From positions 5,530,397 to 5,594,396 of the forward strand of contig OX442432.1 of NCBI GenBank assembly GCA_949361645.1: DNA of 64,000 bases, in the 5' to 3' direction. Each line of letters starts with the position of its first letter. The first letter of the stretch is position 1. Origin of the DNA: Spongilla lacustris (taxonomy: Eukaryota > Porifera > Demospongiae > Spongillida > Spongillidae). A model generated the notes under the pieces. That model had not been told where the DNA came from. It saw only the letters and a list, made by a program, of their open reading frames with translations, and searched no databases. Below are positions 1 to 17,300 of this stretch, piece by piece. A program made the position numbers and the translations under genes.

Positions 1-560
1 TGATGTCTTCGTTAACAAGAGGATTTTCCATTTCCGTCGTTCTCAGACGAGCCATTACTTGCGCCGACGTAGGAGGACTAGCAATTCGCACGTGACCAGC
101 TGGTGGGGAAAAAGTTAATAAAAGTCCTAACATTCACGTGATCGATCTATAACGTCAGCATAATAAGACCCTTTGCAGAGTGATGTTGTGTAGCCACCGC
201 CATCGTGGAGGACCAGTTTCGAGACTCGTACGGATATAAATTGTCTAAAAGCTGTAACTTATCATCTCTTTTTTTTAGTCTTGAATAGATGCAAAATAAC
301 CTGTCTCCTTGAGTTCGATGCCATTCATGTCGGATGTTTATATAAAACTGCAAAGGGTCTATTGATATTGACAATACAATCGACGTCACGCGCATCGTGT
401 TTACAATTTTTTAATCATAATGCTGGGGACGAGAAAGCGGACGAGAGCGAACGCCGGAGGAAAGTTAGCGGGGCTTCACCCCACGCAATATACACGCGAT
501 TATCCATTAATTTTATTACGTATATATAGCAACATACACATGTAGGCTTTAATACAGAAG
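1..560. other. Left-end intergenic, nothing recognised
   Basis: AT-rich sequence with only short open frames and no recognisable homology. It borders the retroelement remnant that begins near 561 and may include more of that element, but I see nothing to support this. Confidence 0.4.
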
Positions 561-1905
561 AAGATTGTGGAATTGAGGAACAGTGTTGTCAAAGTGTCCA
601 AAGTGGCTGAAGCACAAACTCAAGCAGCTTTTACTGCCTTGGCTAAGTCTTTACAGTTTGAATGGTCATGCATACTTACAATGCATACTCCTCAACTTTG
701 ATGATGAGTACGTCCCAATTCAAGATGCAGGGGCACTTTATATCCAATCAAGAGCATTGCCTGTTCCGGGTATGGGAGTCTATAACCCAGTTGAAACTGC
801 CGAAGTCATTTTTGCAACATCCAGAGCTGGCACGACAAATATTGTGGATGCCATCAAAGGCTATAAACACAACGTGCACACAAGATTCTTCAGCAGAACG
901 ATGAGGACAAGCTAGCTTCTGTCCTAGCTACATTGGATTCAAAAACCGGCAAGATAAGCTAGATCAGTTGGAAATAAGTCATCATCGTTGTAAGGGTCTG
1001 GGGACCCTTATCTAAGGATATAATTACGTAACATTAATTGTATCGTATATATCAAGAAGCGGCTCTTGGCGGGACGCTACAGCAGGAGGGAAAGAACGAT
1101 CCTTTTCCGCGGACCCCTTCGTAAAGAATGTTATCGAAACCTATTGGACGATTTAGAAATGTATGAATGCTAAAGGACTATTTAAGCATACAGTTGTGTG
1201 TATGTAGATCATCGTGCGCCTACCTATAAAGGTTATATACCCTATACGGCCAGGGTTATAGCGCAAGCCGCGTATCGTCGCGCTCTACCAAGGACAGTCA
1301 AGGCGGAACCTTCACAATCGTGGTTAACAGTCTTGCGCATTGCTCCCATAATTTTGACCTGTCATCGACTGAATTCTGTGTCTCATTGGCACTACGTTAC
1401 CACAGACCTCTCCTGAAGGCACCAGCTAATTGTGATGGGTGTGGTGGCGTTTTCAACTTGACACATGTTCTTGATTGCAGGAAAAGTGGCCTGGTGATCC
1501 AATACCACTATATAGCATCAGGAGGCAGCCAATGATACATGTGGCATACCTTCTCTGGTAGCAGATTTCAGTATTAGAGGCAGTGTCAAACAGCTGCAAT
1601 GTTCGATATATGTCATTGACACTGATGATCCCTCATATTCACACAGAGACATTGCCTCCATCCTATCATTGGCTGAACAAGAAAAGCGGAGGAAACACAG
1701 TGATGCAGCAGAAGCCCAACATGCCTCATTTACACCTCTAGTTGCATCCATTGAGGCTGAGAAGCTGAACTGAGTTTCATTCAGCTCCTTGCTGGAAAAA
1801 AACGTATTCTGAAGTTACAGGATGGATACGAGCCAGGTATGCCTCAGAGGACTCCCAACGTAGTGGAGAAGCGAGACGATGGAACTGGGCTACCAGAACT
1901 TACAT
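561..1905 (+). mobile_element. Decayed retroelement remnant (C-terminal part of a retrotransposon polyprotein)
   Basis: Broken coding sequence spread over several frames. In order it reads: an AEAQTQAAFTALAKSL segment (about 561-690); a segment ending near VYNPVETAEVIFATSR (about 770-870); a Cys-rich segment with CDGCGGVFNLTHVLDCRKSG (about 1425-1490); a VADFSIRGSV...VIDTDDPSYSHRD segment (about 1559-1770); and SEVTGWIRARYAS (about 1810-1850). I recall this order and these motifs from a multicopy uncharacterised protein of sponges and corals that derives from the C-terminal part of reverse-transcriptase elements; this is recollection, not a search. Frameshifts and stops between the blocks show it is dead. 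No terminal repeats were found. The reverse transcriptase core itself is absent or unrecognisable. Confidence 0.6.
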
Positions 1906-2136
1906 GTGTATGTGTGTGAGGGTGTGTTGTGTGTGTGTGCAAAAAATGTGTCGATGTGTGCGCTTAGTCCTCTTATTATGTATTGTTTTGTTTTGTATAC
2001 ACTGTGCAGTCTAGTTAAAAAGCAACATACATGGTGATGTAAGCAACGAAGGTAAACAATACACATATCATCAATTCCGTCCTCATAGTACCAGCGCCGG
2101 CGTCAATATTATACAATCGAAACCTACTGGCTGGAG

Positions 2137-2168
2137 CCATAGATAATAGAGTATTCTATTATCTATGG
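2137..2168. repeat. Perfect 14-bp inverted repeat (hairpin)
   Basis: Arms of 14 bp (CCATAGATAATAGA and its complement) around a 4-nt GTAT loop. It may be the relic of a short palindromic mobile element. Confidence 0.7.
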
Positions 2169-2877
2169 TAGCTACGTACCTACAGGAACACACTAGTTGG
2201 GTGTGGCCCGCGCCGACTAGCGTTATAGGCTATTGTTGTTGTCCAGGTTGTACAATGGACACGGCTTAAATCATCGATAAGCATAACTAAATTTAATGTC
2301 ATCAGTGCTCTAGGAGGTTTAAGATATCCAGGCTGAGTGTACACTGAAATTGATCCACCATTATTGGATAAGCAGTTTGTGGAGCTACATGTATACATGC
2401 ATGCTTATTGTGAAATGGCCTTATGGATGTGTAAATTGACAGATCTGTATGGCGACAAAGTATTCAATCATGGCACATGTGCAGGTGCGGACAACATGCT
2501 TTGTCATCGACCTCCCGCAAAGATGATGGTTAATTGAGGTGTTCTGAACATTTTGCACCAACTGGGACATAGGATGAAGGCTTGCTGCAATCCCATAGTA
2601 TTATAGACCTGTGTCCTTGGCCACTAACACACTCTACATTGCTCTTGATATTATTATATCCATCGAAACTATAATAGCTACTTGGTCAAATATAATACAA
2701 CTCAAACCTTCATAATGTAATTCTCTTGGCATACATGTACTGCATTGTGAAACGAACTAGTGTCAATTTTTGATAGGGACATTCCTTTCCTTCATGATTA
2801 TGTGTGCTTAACTCGCAGGGCATCTGTGCAACCCGAAGTACACCTAAAAGTTACGATCGATATTTGAGCAAAATGTA

Positions 2878-2920
2878 GTCTGGGTACCCGACTATGCAAC
2901 TATCAGTCGGGTCCCCAGAC
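2878..2920. repeat. Imperfect 16-bp inverted repeat
   Basis: Arms 2878-2893 and 2905-2920 pair with one mismatch; the core is GTCTGGGTACCCGACT. Related GTCTGGGTACCAG strings occur near 20876 and 31026, which suggests a small dispersed repeat family. Confidence 0.5.
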
Positions 2921-3192
2921 TAAGCAAAAAGAGAATGCGTGCTAGAAACGAAACGTTCAGTTTGCGCAATGACCAAAATGAAAACGAAGGAACTAATCTC
3001 AGCACACATTATACATAAAATGAGAGACTAGTTTAGCTTGCTAGAGGTACGTTTCATAATGAGGCACGAACATTACTTTTATATTTAAATTTACGGTACT
3101 GCCTAATTAGCCGCAAACGGCAGCATGTATTCATTTTAGGGGGACACTAACCAGCGCTGCAAGCTTAGCTGAGGCTGCTCTGTGTCCGCGTC

Positions 3193-4233
3193 ATGGAAGT
3201 ATCTCTTAAAGACACTAGCGCTCACGAAGATGCACTCGAGAAAATCCCAATCGCACGAGGAACGATTCCACTCCATCCACCGGACATGGAAGCACCCCCT
3301 TCCACAGCTAGCGATCTTCCTCCCAGCAGAGGTCGCAGATTGCTGCGCAAGGTTTTTTCCAAACGGAACTTAAGATTTGGTGCCGAACTGAGCGGGGAGT
3401 TTGTGGGAACATTTGTCCTTACGCTAGTCATCATCACCGTGGTTGCAACGGATGCAATACTAGGGGCGGAGGTGGCCTTATGGAATGTGGCCTTCATCTC
3501 TGGGGTGGGCGTTGGCATCGGCATCTATAGCACTTCGTACTTTTCCAACTCTCATCTAAACCCGGCCGTGACGCTCGCCTTCGCAATCGTGAGGTGGAGA
3601 GTGTTTTCGTGGAAGAAGATACTTCCATATATGCTGGTGCAGACTCTTGCGGGATTTCTCGCCGGACTGATTTTGTATGCGATGTATTGGGACTCCATAG
3701 AACTCTACGAACAGGAGAACGGCATCGTCAGGGGACAGAACAACTCCACCCGGACGGCTTTAGTCTTTGGCGCGTACTTCCCCAATCCAGCCTTCGCGCT
3801 CTATCAGAAGAGTAACGGAGATGACGTCGTGTCCCCGGCCAAGGCGATGGCTGTCGAGGCCTGGGCAACAGGGATCCTGGTATTCATGATATTCAGTTTC
3901 TCTGATCCGAACAACAGCAGTGTTGGTAGAGTCGACAGGAAGAATAAATCTGCTGTCCCACTGCTGATTGGACTCACCGTTGCTGTTCTTATCAGCCTCT
4001 ACGCACCGCTTACTCAAGCCGCTTTGAATCCCGCTCGAGATTTCGGACCACGGTTACTTGCGGCAGCTACTGGATGGGGCAGGATTGCCATCCCTGGTCC
4101 GAAGAACGGCTTCTGGGTGTACATAGTTGGACCGCTCATTGGCGGGCCAATAGGCGGGCTACTTTACGATTGGGTAGTGGCAAGAGTCGGGAAGGGCAAC
4201 ATGAAAAAGAATGACAGCCAAGTGCAGTTGTGA
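3193..4233 (+). CDS. Aquaglyceroporin (MIP family channel), single exon
   Basis: Encodes 346 residues. MIP channels conduct water and, in the glyceroporin subgroup, glycerol and other small neutral solutes across membranes. A hydrophilic N-terminal tail of about 60 residues precedes six hydrophobic segments. The two pore half-helices carry intact NPA boxes: HLNPAV (Asn123) and ALNPARDFGP (Asn279). The second is followed by Arg282, the selectivity-filter arginine, and Asp283; NPARD is the mark of aquaglyceroporins rather than water-only channels. The start is the first methionine of a long open frame. There are no introns, unlike most neighbours. An AATAAA at 4356-4361 lies about 120 bp past the stop. 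Its 3' end converges on RAD51, 243 bp away. Family certain; substrate preference inferred. Confidence 0.93.
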   Translation: MEVSLKDTSAHEDALEKIPIARGTIPLHPPDMEAPPSTASDLPPSRGRRLLRKVFSKRNLRFGAELSGEFVGTFVLTLVIITVVATDAILGAEVALWNVAFISGVGVGIGIYSTSYFSNSHLNPAVTLAFAIVRWRVFSWKKILPYMLVQTLAGFLAGLILYAMYWDSIELYEQENGIVRGQNNSTRTALVFGAYFPNPAFALYQKSNGDDVVSPAKAMAVEAWATGILVFMIFSFSDPNNSSVGRVDRKNKSAVPLLIGLTVAVLISLYAPLTQAALNPARDFGPRLLAAATGWGRIAIPGPKNGFWVYIVGPLIGGPIGGLLYDWVVARVGKGNMKKNDSQVQL

Positions 4234-4355
4234 TTCTTCGAAACGTGTTTAATGTGTGTATGTGAACTCATAGAGCTGGTATTTAAATATTTAGACAACC
4301 ATGAGAACTGCACAGCCATTTGATTCGGACACGCCACAGCACGTTTGAGATATGT

Positions 4356-4361
4356 AATAAA
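4356..4361 (+). terminator. Poly(A) signal AATAAA of the aquaglyceroporin
   Basis: A canonical hexamer about 120 bp after the stop codon and before the converging RAD51 stop at 4477. Confidence 0.6.
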
Positions 4362-4476
4362 GGTACAACATTTGTGAACATAAAAGCAAGTTCTAGGTCC
4401 AGCCACAGGTGTACAGAGAGACGGTGGATGGGGGAATGTGGGAGCGAGGGATGGATGAGGGCAAGTGATTGCCGGG

Positions 4477-6809
<2,333 letters not shown>

Positions 6810-6999
6810 ATGCTTTTAACACGAGACGGAAAGCATGAAAATAGGCGCGATTAAAAAGGCATACGTAACACTACTTTTGTGTTAGGTACTAACTTAAAGT
6901 TCTTATATGACTTACATGTACTGGACTACAACGGTTGTAGTAGCACAATGTTTCCCGCCAGTAAAATCTACGCACATGCGTTGTTCGTTAAATTAGAGC
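6810..6999. promoter_or_regulatory. Bidirectional promoter, RAD51 / GADD45GIP1-like
   Basis: Only 190 bp separate the divergent start codons, so both core promoters and 5' UTRs must lie here. No TATA box is evident on either strand. Confidence 0.6.
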
Positions 7000-7536
7000 A
7001 TGGCTTCGCAGAAAATTTTGCCTATTGTAGAAAAGCTACAGCTGCTCTCTAAGCCTACCTTCGTCAATGGGAGATGGAGGAAACCAGAGCTGAGTGCCAG
7101 ACGGCTGGCAATGGTTCGACAAACAATGTTATCGCAAAATGTGCTCTGGCCTGCCAAGCCACTTAGAAACCTAGGCGCAGATAAACCCTTAAAACTTTCG
7201 AAACATGAGAGGGAACGAGAAGCAAGGTAACGATACTTTTTTTTAATGTGAAAGGGAGTGCAGAATTTTTGTAAAATGTGTAGGCAGAAGAAGATAGAAG
7301 AGAATATGCGGAAAATGCCAAAGATGATTCAGGAATATCGGGAGAAGGTGTACGAATTAAGAGAGAAGACGAGAAAGAAAAAAGGTAGAACGGAGGAAGA
7401 ACTGTATCTCATTGCTACTGGCAAGATGCAGCAGCAAGGGCCTCACTGGCAAATATTTAAGGAGGGGGATACAAGCAAGAAAGACGCACCCAATAGGGAT
7501 GCAGCAAAGAGAGAAGCAGCCAAGAGCAAGAAATAA
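7000..7536 (+). CDS. GADD45GIP1: GADD45GIP1/CRIF1-like mitoribosomal large-subunit protein (mL64), 2 exons
   Basis: Exons 7000-7226 and 7284-7536 encode 159 residues; the 57-bp intron is the shortest in the window. CRIF1 is a metazoan mitoribosomal large-subunit protein near the polypeptide exit tunnel, needed to make and insert inner-membrane proteins. Exon 1 is basic (GRWRKPELSARRLAMVRQ) and has VLWPAKPLR, resembling the SLWPSPEQLR block of human CRIF1. Exon 2 is a charged helix with ENMRKMPKMIQEY, resembling AECMAKMPQMIVNW, and ends in a Lys/Ala-rich tail. These matches are from memory and modest, so the assignment is probable. The short protein and weak conservation are typical of mitoribosomal proteins. 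It is divergent from RAD51 and converges with the F-box gene 138 bp downstream. Confidence 0.65.
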
Positions 7537-7619
7537 AATGGACTTCAGAGCTCATCTGTCTCTTGTATCAACATCATCAACACTGTACAAAAACACACCT
7601 GAACAGAGGGAGTGGGTTT

Positions 7620-7642
7620 GAGGGGGGGGGGGGGGGGGGGGA
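7620..7642. repeat. Poly(G) tract between convergent 3' ends
   Basis: A G run of about 20 (with one A) in the 138 bp between the GADD45GIP1-like stop and the stop of the F-box/RCC1 gene. Confidence 0.9.
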
Positions 7643-7674
7643 GGGTGAACAAACAAAAAATGTCTCTCAAAAAT

Positions 7675-10699
<3,025 letters not shown>

Positions 10700-10887
10700 C
10701 TTAATCTTAAATCGAGTCGTCGTTCATGTATCGAGTGTTTCCTTTTATTATGAATGTATCTAATAATAGCAACCAATCGTAGTGCTTCTAATTTTAGAAT
10801 ACTCGCGTGATCTGTAGAGCTGTTCTCGCGACATTTTGTCTTTTTGGCGGAGTTTATATACTTACCGTTATCGCAGTTGCGACAAAA
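10700..10887. promoter_or_regulatory. Bidirectional promoter, F-box/RCC1 gene / RBM25
   Basis: 188 bp separate the divergent start codons. No TATA box seen. Confidence 0.6.
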
Positions 10888-13800
10888 ATGGCGTACTCTT
10901 TGCCAACGGGAATGTTGCCTCCACCTGGAGCTATGTCAATGCAACATCCGCAACCATTTCCAATTCACGCCCAGCACGGTCTTATACCTGTCCCGATGCA
11001 TCACCCTTTACACGTGATGCCGCCGCCAGGTCCTGGTAAGTATAGCGGAGACGCCAATGAACCATTCAGTACACCCTTCGCCCACAGTCCACTTCCCACT
11101 ACAGCCACCCATTGGACTCCAGCACCTCCAGATGTCAGGACATACCATAGCAGCACCGCCACTTACGAGGGTAGTAGATGCAGAAGCCGCTAGAGTGAGT
11201 GTCTTAACCGTTAAAATATATCTCTCTCTCTTTTGAGATGATACATCTTCACCATGTACAGGTTCCAACGTTGTCCTTAGCGGACACCAAGGTTGCCACG
11301 ACAGTGTTTGTGGGCAACATATCAGAGAAGGCTACAGACACACTTGTGCGTCAAATACTGCTGGTGAGCTAAAGCGACGGGGCGGTACCTCAAGTGTGTG
11401 TTTGGGGGTAACTTTTATGATTTTCTGTATCTTGTGGATTGTGCAGCATGTGACCAGCACGTGACATGTTTTCTCTTCTTACCATGTATGTGTCATATCG
11501 CAGCGGTGTGGCTACATTGTTGGCTGGAAGCGTGTGCAAGGGGCGTCAGGAAAGCTTCAGGGTGAGCATCGATGAGACAGTTGGTTAGAGTGGGAAGGAT
11601 GTAGTCATGGCAGCATGTGATCGTGATCTATTATTTGTGTGTGTGTGTGTGTGGGGGTGCACTGACAGCATTTGGCTTTTGCGAGTTCAGCAACCCAGAG
11701 TCTACGCTAAGGGCCTTGCGGTTGCTTGATGGATATCGTCTTGGAGACAAAGACCTGGTGGTGAGTTGAGCTAACATTTGGGTAGCTCTCCTGTGCTGTC
11801 CTGGGTTTTAGCCTCTCCACTTTGGTCCTTCGGTGCATGTAGGTAAAAGTGGATAGCAAGACCAGGAAGGACCTACTGAAATACATTGTCAGCAAGAGGA
11901 GGACTAAGGAAGGTGCCACTATGGATGAACGAGAGGTACAGTGGAGGAAACTGGAAGTGTTGGTGGGGCTTTGACATAAGGCTGGGGACCTTGGTTGGGC
12001 TCTAGATAGAGAAAGAAGTGGCCAAACTGGAGGAGAAGGACTGCACACAGTACTTGAAGGAAGAGCCAGATGACGATGCAAAGGTGTGTTGGTGTGTGTG
12101 ATGTCAAAAGTCTGCATTAGCATACGTGTGAGGGGGTGGGGGCAATACAGGTTTGAAGTATTTTGGTTATGGCTCTGTGAAAGCAAATGGAAATACCTTT
12201 GTTGTCATGATAGGTGGCCATGTAAAGAGAGATGACTGGTTGTTGTTTGTTTTGGTATTGCATAAATGCTATGGGAGTGGTTGTGTGGAATCTACATCTA
12301 CTCTGTATTCTTTGTGTTGTGGGGAAACAGGCAGAAGACAAGGAAGTACTTTCAGGTATCTCTGGCTTGGTAAAAGAGAATATTGAAGTGCTTGGTGGAA
12401 GGACATCTGAAGAAGGTTACATTGTGGATGGCCTTGTTTTGTTGTGGACTGTGTGGTGATGCAGACTTGTTGTCCTTGCAGTTCAACTAGAACAAGATGT
12501 AAGGGAGTCCCTGCTCTCCATGGCCAAACAGTCGGGAAAAGTTGATCCTGATGTAAGGAGCTGATCAACAACAGGGTGTTTCATTGGCGTATGCAAAGGG
12601 GGGGGGGGGGGGGGTCAAACAACCCACCCCCCACCCCCCAATTAAAAAAAAGAAAGGTTACCATCACACTTAAAAGTTTTACTATTTGTTGATTATATAC
12701 TACACTCGTATTTTACTACATATGCATACACATTCTAGCATATGAAAATGCACGCATATACGTACATTTAGTAATGATTACATAATACATAATTTGCCTT
12801 GTGTGATGAAAGGTCACCTTTTAATCAAAATTTGACCCTCCCTTTCCGAAGGCTGTGTATGCCCATGTGTTTGACTGTCTCTTCCCTTCTCTTCCCCATC
12901 AGACTGGGCTCGAGGACATGGAGATGGAGGAGGACATGAAAACACTTGTCAGCGATGAAATCAAAAAGTTTCGTCTCTCCTATCAGGTAAGGCAGAATGT
13001 TGGTACTCCAAAAGCAGCACTGATTGCCTGTGAGCATTTCACCTCCTCTCTGTGAATTCATTGCATGGCTGCCTGTTTGTGTGTGTGTGTGATGTGTGTG
13101 AGTTTGACCCACTTCTATTCTGCTCTGAATGTACACGGTTTGTACTCATATTGTACAACAGTGTTGGTAGTGACTTTTGATGTGATCAAAGCTATATCAA
13201 GTTACTGCTAAAACTCATCCCTCGTCATTGAATAGCCCCTACTGGCACATCTGGTGAGTCACTCCAAAGGGTGGCACTTGACGCTGCTGCCCACCTTACA
13301 CTAAGCCATGAAGGGAGGAGGGGCATTATATCGTGTTAGCTGTGTGGATGGGATTCAACTAGTTTTTTAAAAGCATTTTGTTACCGCTGGTGATTGTAAT
13401 TACATGTGCTCACCACATGATAGATAGGATCATACTTCAGAGGTCATTTATCACCAGCCTAGCATTGAGGCTGTTGTCGTTGCTTAGCTGTGCCCATAAC
13501 TGAACATGTGAGAGGGCCTAGCATACCTACACTAGCAGGCGTGCTTCACTTCTCCTCCTCGTTGCTTAGCCTGTGCTTCACCAGTTTTTTACAGCAGCTT
13601 TGTACTGAAGTGATGTAAATTGATGGAATTTTGCCGTCCAGGTAGTGTAGGTTCCAAGGAGCTTCTCACATGTTGGTGATGGGATCCAGGGGAAGATATG
13701 TGCATGTGTATGTGTTTGGTGATGGGATCCAGGGATTGCGTTAGAATGTGTTTGCTGATGGGATTCAGGGATTGCGTTAGTATGTGTTTGCTGATGGGAT

Positions 13801-14299
13801 CCAGGGATTGCGTTAGTATGTGTTTGCTGATGGGATCCAGGGATTGCGTTACTATGTGTTTGCTGATGGGATCCAGGGATTGCGTTAGTATGTGTTTGCT
13901 GATGGGATCCAGGGATTGCATTAGTATGTGTTTGCTGATGGGATCCAGGGATTGCGTTAGTATGTGTTTGCTGATGGGATCCAGGGATTGCGTTAGTATG
14001 TGTTTGCTGATGGGATCCAGGGATTGCGTTAGTATGTGTTTGCTGATGGGATCCAGGGATTGCATTAGTATGTGTTTGCTGATGGGATCCAGGGATTGCG
14101 TTAGTATGTGTTTGCTGATGGGATCCAGGGATTGCGTTAGTATGTGTTTGCTGATGGGATCCAGGGATTGCATTAGTATGTATTTGCTGATGGGATCCAG
14201 GAGATGTGTGCATGAGTATGCATTGCATTCAATCAGTTGGAACTTAAACAAGTGTTTGCGTGTATAGTATTTATCATACGTGACCTTGAACAAGTGTAA

Positions 14300-14373
<74 letters not shown>

Positions 14374-17300
14374 TGTGTGCTATTACTAACCAAGGAGATG
14401 AGCATTGTTGCAATTGCATGCAATGGTAGATGCTGCATTTTACTATGCAGCTGGTCAGTGCAGTGGTGCGGGGGAGTTTTGGAGTGTGCATAAGCTGAAG
14501 GAGATGCAACATTGTATTAGTGTTAATGACATTTATGTGCTAAGGCTGGCATATGTGGGGAAATTTACACTTCACCTTTGCCACTGGTAACACAGTGTAT
14601 AATGTCGTGTTGCAGTACTGTACATTTCACTAGGGGAAAGGTCCCATGTACGCCTTGTCTGACACGCGTGAAGCAACCTGCTGCAGTTTTTGTTGTGTTG
14701 TTGTTGTTGTGAGGAAAGGTACATTCTGACATTCTGCTAACTCCACACATGCTAAAAGGAGGTGTTATGTGGAAATTGTTATTTTTATCTTGCAATCTTC
14801 ACACCTCTGCATTTCAACGTTACTATATCCATTATACAAGCGGAGGTCTATTTATGTAGCATGACGAGATGTAGCGGCAGTGGTGATAAATACCAGTGAT
14901 CTGATATATGGACAGTCTTCATAACCATGTAATAGCTCAATGCAGGTGCTTTTTCGTTATACATTTTCACTCACCATGGTGACTTCTTCATCAACATAAC
15001 AGCTGGTACCTCTCTACTGTACCTGTGTTAGTGAGACTGTAAATTATACAGGGTATTGTCATGTTGAATTTCTAATTAAATCACTATATAATGCATTGTA
15101 AAATGTGTGAGGCAGAAATTACACGACCGGTATATCGTGCATCCTCAACATGGCAGCTCTTTTGGGTAGGTGAAAAAAAGTGTTTTTGCATGTATGTTAT
15201 TTAGAGGATGGCGCTGGTTTATCCAGTAGTTTCTACGCTGTTTGTTTTGTGTTGTTATTGCTCTTTTTCCAGCCCTTTTGGGGGGATATTGGACCCAATC
15301 CCCCTCTGTTTGGTCATGCGCATACACAATGATGACCACCTGTCAGCACAAGGTCCTTTAGATAAGTAGCTTACATCGTTCTCCTGTTTTTTTTTTTTTC
15401 CCCTCTTCACCCAAAGCGTTTTGGCGTGACCTTGTCTCTGTCCTGTGTGCATATGTGTGGGTGCTACCCCCACTTGTCCTCCCTCCCTTCCCAGAGTGTT
15501 GTGTTGTTGGTTTGGTAGTGGCTATGGCCAGCTGCCTTCAGACATTTGACTTGCCTTTTGCAGAGGAGTGAGGAGGAGAAAGTAAAGAAGGCAAGGGAGA
15601 GAGTCAGGGAGAAAGAAGAGAGGGAGAAGGCCAACAAAGACAAGGCCCCTAAAGAGCCCTCAGGGGACACAACCAACCATGTCAAAAGTGGTGGCAGTAG
15701 TGGAGGGGGAGGTGGCGATCATCGCCCACCGTCTCCAAAGCACAGTAGAGAGCGCTCTCGATCGAAGACCCCGCCCAAGAAGACAAAGAGCCCTCCTCCT
15801 GACCACTCTAGAAGTCCCACACGACCGAGCTCCCATACCAAGTCTACGGACAGGGCTGAGCGCCTGAAGGCCAAAGAGGCTGAGAGAGTGAAGGAGAAGG
15901 AGGAGTCGGCCCGCGACGAGGAGGAGTATGAGCAGAGACTGCAAGCCAGGAAGCAGAGGGAGAGAGAAAAGGCTTACAAAGAGGTAACCAGTAATCTGTA
16001 ATGGTTTCGTCGAGGAAATGATCGGGGAGGGGGAGGGGGTGAATTTCGCATGGTATAAACATTTTTCAATGTACCAAAGTGCACACAAAAATTTATAATA
16101 AGTTTAGAAGTACTGCCTTTACCAGAACATTAGGGAGGCTGCATTGGAAGAAGTGTTGGCATTGTGAACATGAGCCTGAGCCACAATGCTAGAGGCATAT
16201 AGGTGGTTGCTATTGTGAAAGATGGAGCAGTGATTGAGGCTAGTAATGGCTTTAATGAATTATTATTATGCTGCATTTTTAGTTTGCAGTTACCCAGTTT
16301 GCAGCTTCAGTGCGTGTATCAAGTAGACAGTCTTGCCTTTAAAAATGTTGAAAGGGAGCTGTTTCAATGCATCACACAAAAAAATCTTGTCGGAAATTTT
16401 ACTTGTGGACTCATGAAACATAAAAAACCAAACAAACATGAATTATGGTATTTGTATGTAACAGTAATCCACTCTGCAGTACAGGCAAGTGCTTACTCCT
16501 AAAGTTGTACTTCTGGTTGAAATGAGCAAAACATATAGATATTCCCTGTACAGTAATTGAACTTGTCATTAATTGCAGTATAACGTGTTGCAAATTTGTT
16601 ATTGTTGTTGAGCAACACTCCAAATTACAGAGGCTTCAAGGTTGGGAGAACAGGGAATATCGCAGGGTCAAGGAGTTTGAGAAGGATGTTGAAAGGGAGG
16701 AGCAGAGAAGAGAGGAAATGGTAAGGCAGGGACAACCACGTCGTGTTATGCTGTTCACTGTCACTGCCTATCTCCAAGGAGAGGGAAAGGAAGCACTTGG
16801 CAGAGTTCCTGGAAGATTACGATGATGTGAAAGATGACCAAAGATACTACAAGTACAGCAAAATTAAGATTTTATTGTTCTTGTTAACTTCCGTGGTCCT
16901 GCCTGTGTAGGGGAAATGCGTATCAACGCAGACGTCGTGAGCGTGAGATGGAGATGGACGAAGACGAGAAGGACAGGCAAAAGGAGAAGGATGAGCTGGA
17001 GACGTTGAAGATTCAGGTCTTGGAGAGGCAGCACAAGCAACTACTGGAAGAGGAGGAAGAAAGGGTACGCTGGCTCTGAATATACCTTATCATCTTGGTT
17101 AAAAGGGAGGGTGTTGCTCCACTTAGAAACGAAGAGAGGCAAGACCTGCCAACAGACCTGGCAGGGAGGAGGATGGAGACATGGATGTGCCTTCGAAGGA
17201 TGACATGGATGAGGACATACCGCTTGCCAAGACCTCGTACGCTGGAGGCTCTCTGTACCCGTTCCAGGTATATCAGACATTGTGCTATGTAGTAGGGGGT

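Larger units (their letters stand above)
1906..3192. other. Intergenic with small palindromes
   Basis: No coding sequence recognised. It holds a perfect hairpin at 2137-2168 and an imperfect inverted repeat at 2878-2920. The last few hundred bases are presumably the promoter and 5' UTR of the aquaglyceroporin, but I see no clear TATA box or initiator. Confidence 0.5.

Noticed and set aside
10807..10887. Upstream in-frame start for RBM25
   Set aside because: It would add 27 hydrophobic residues unlike any RBM25 N-terminus; MAYSLPTG at 10888 is preferred.
13589..14512. Long open frames across the 36-bp minisatellite on both strands
   Set aside because: Openness on both strands follows from a unit length divisible by three. 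The array lies within an RBM25 intron and has no conserved protein or splice context.
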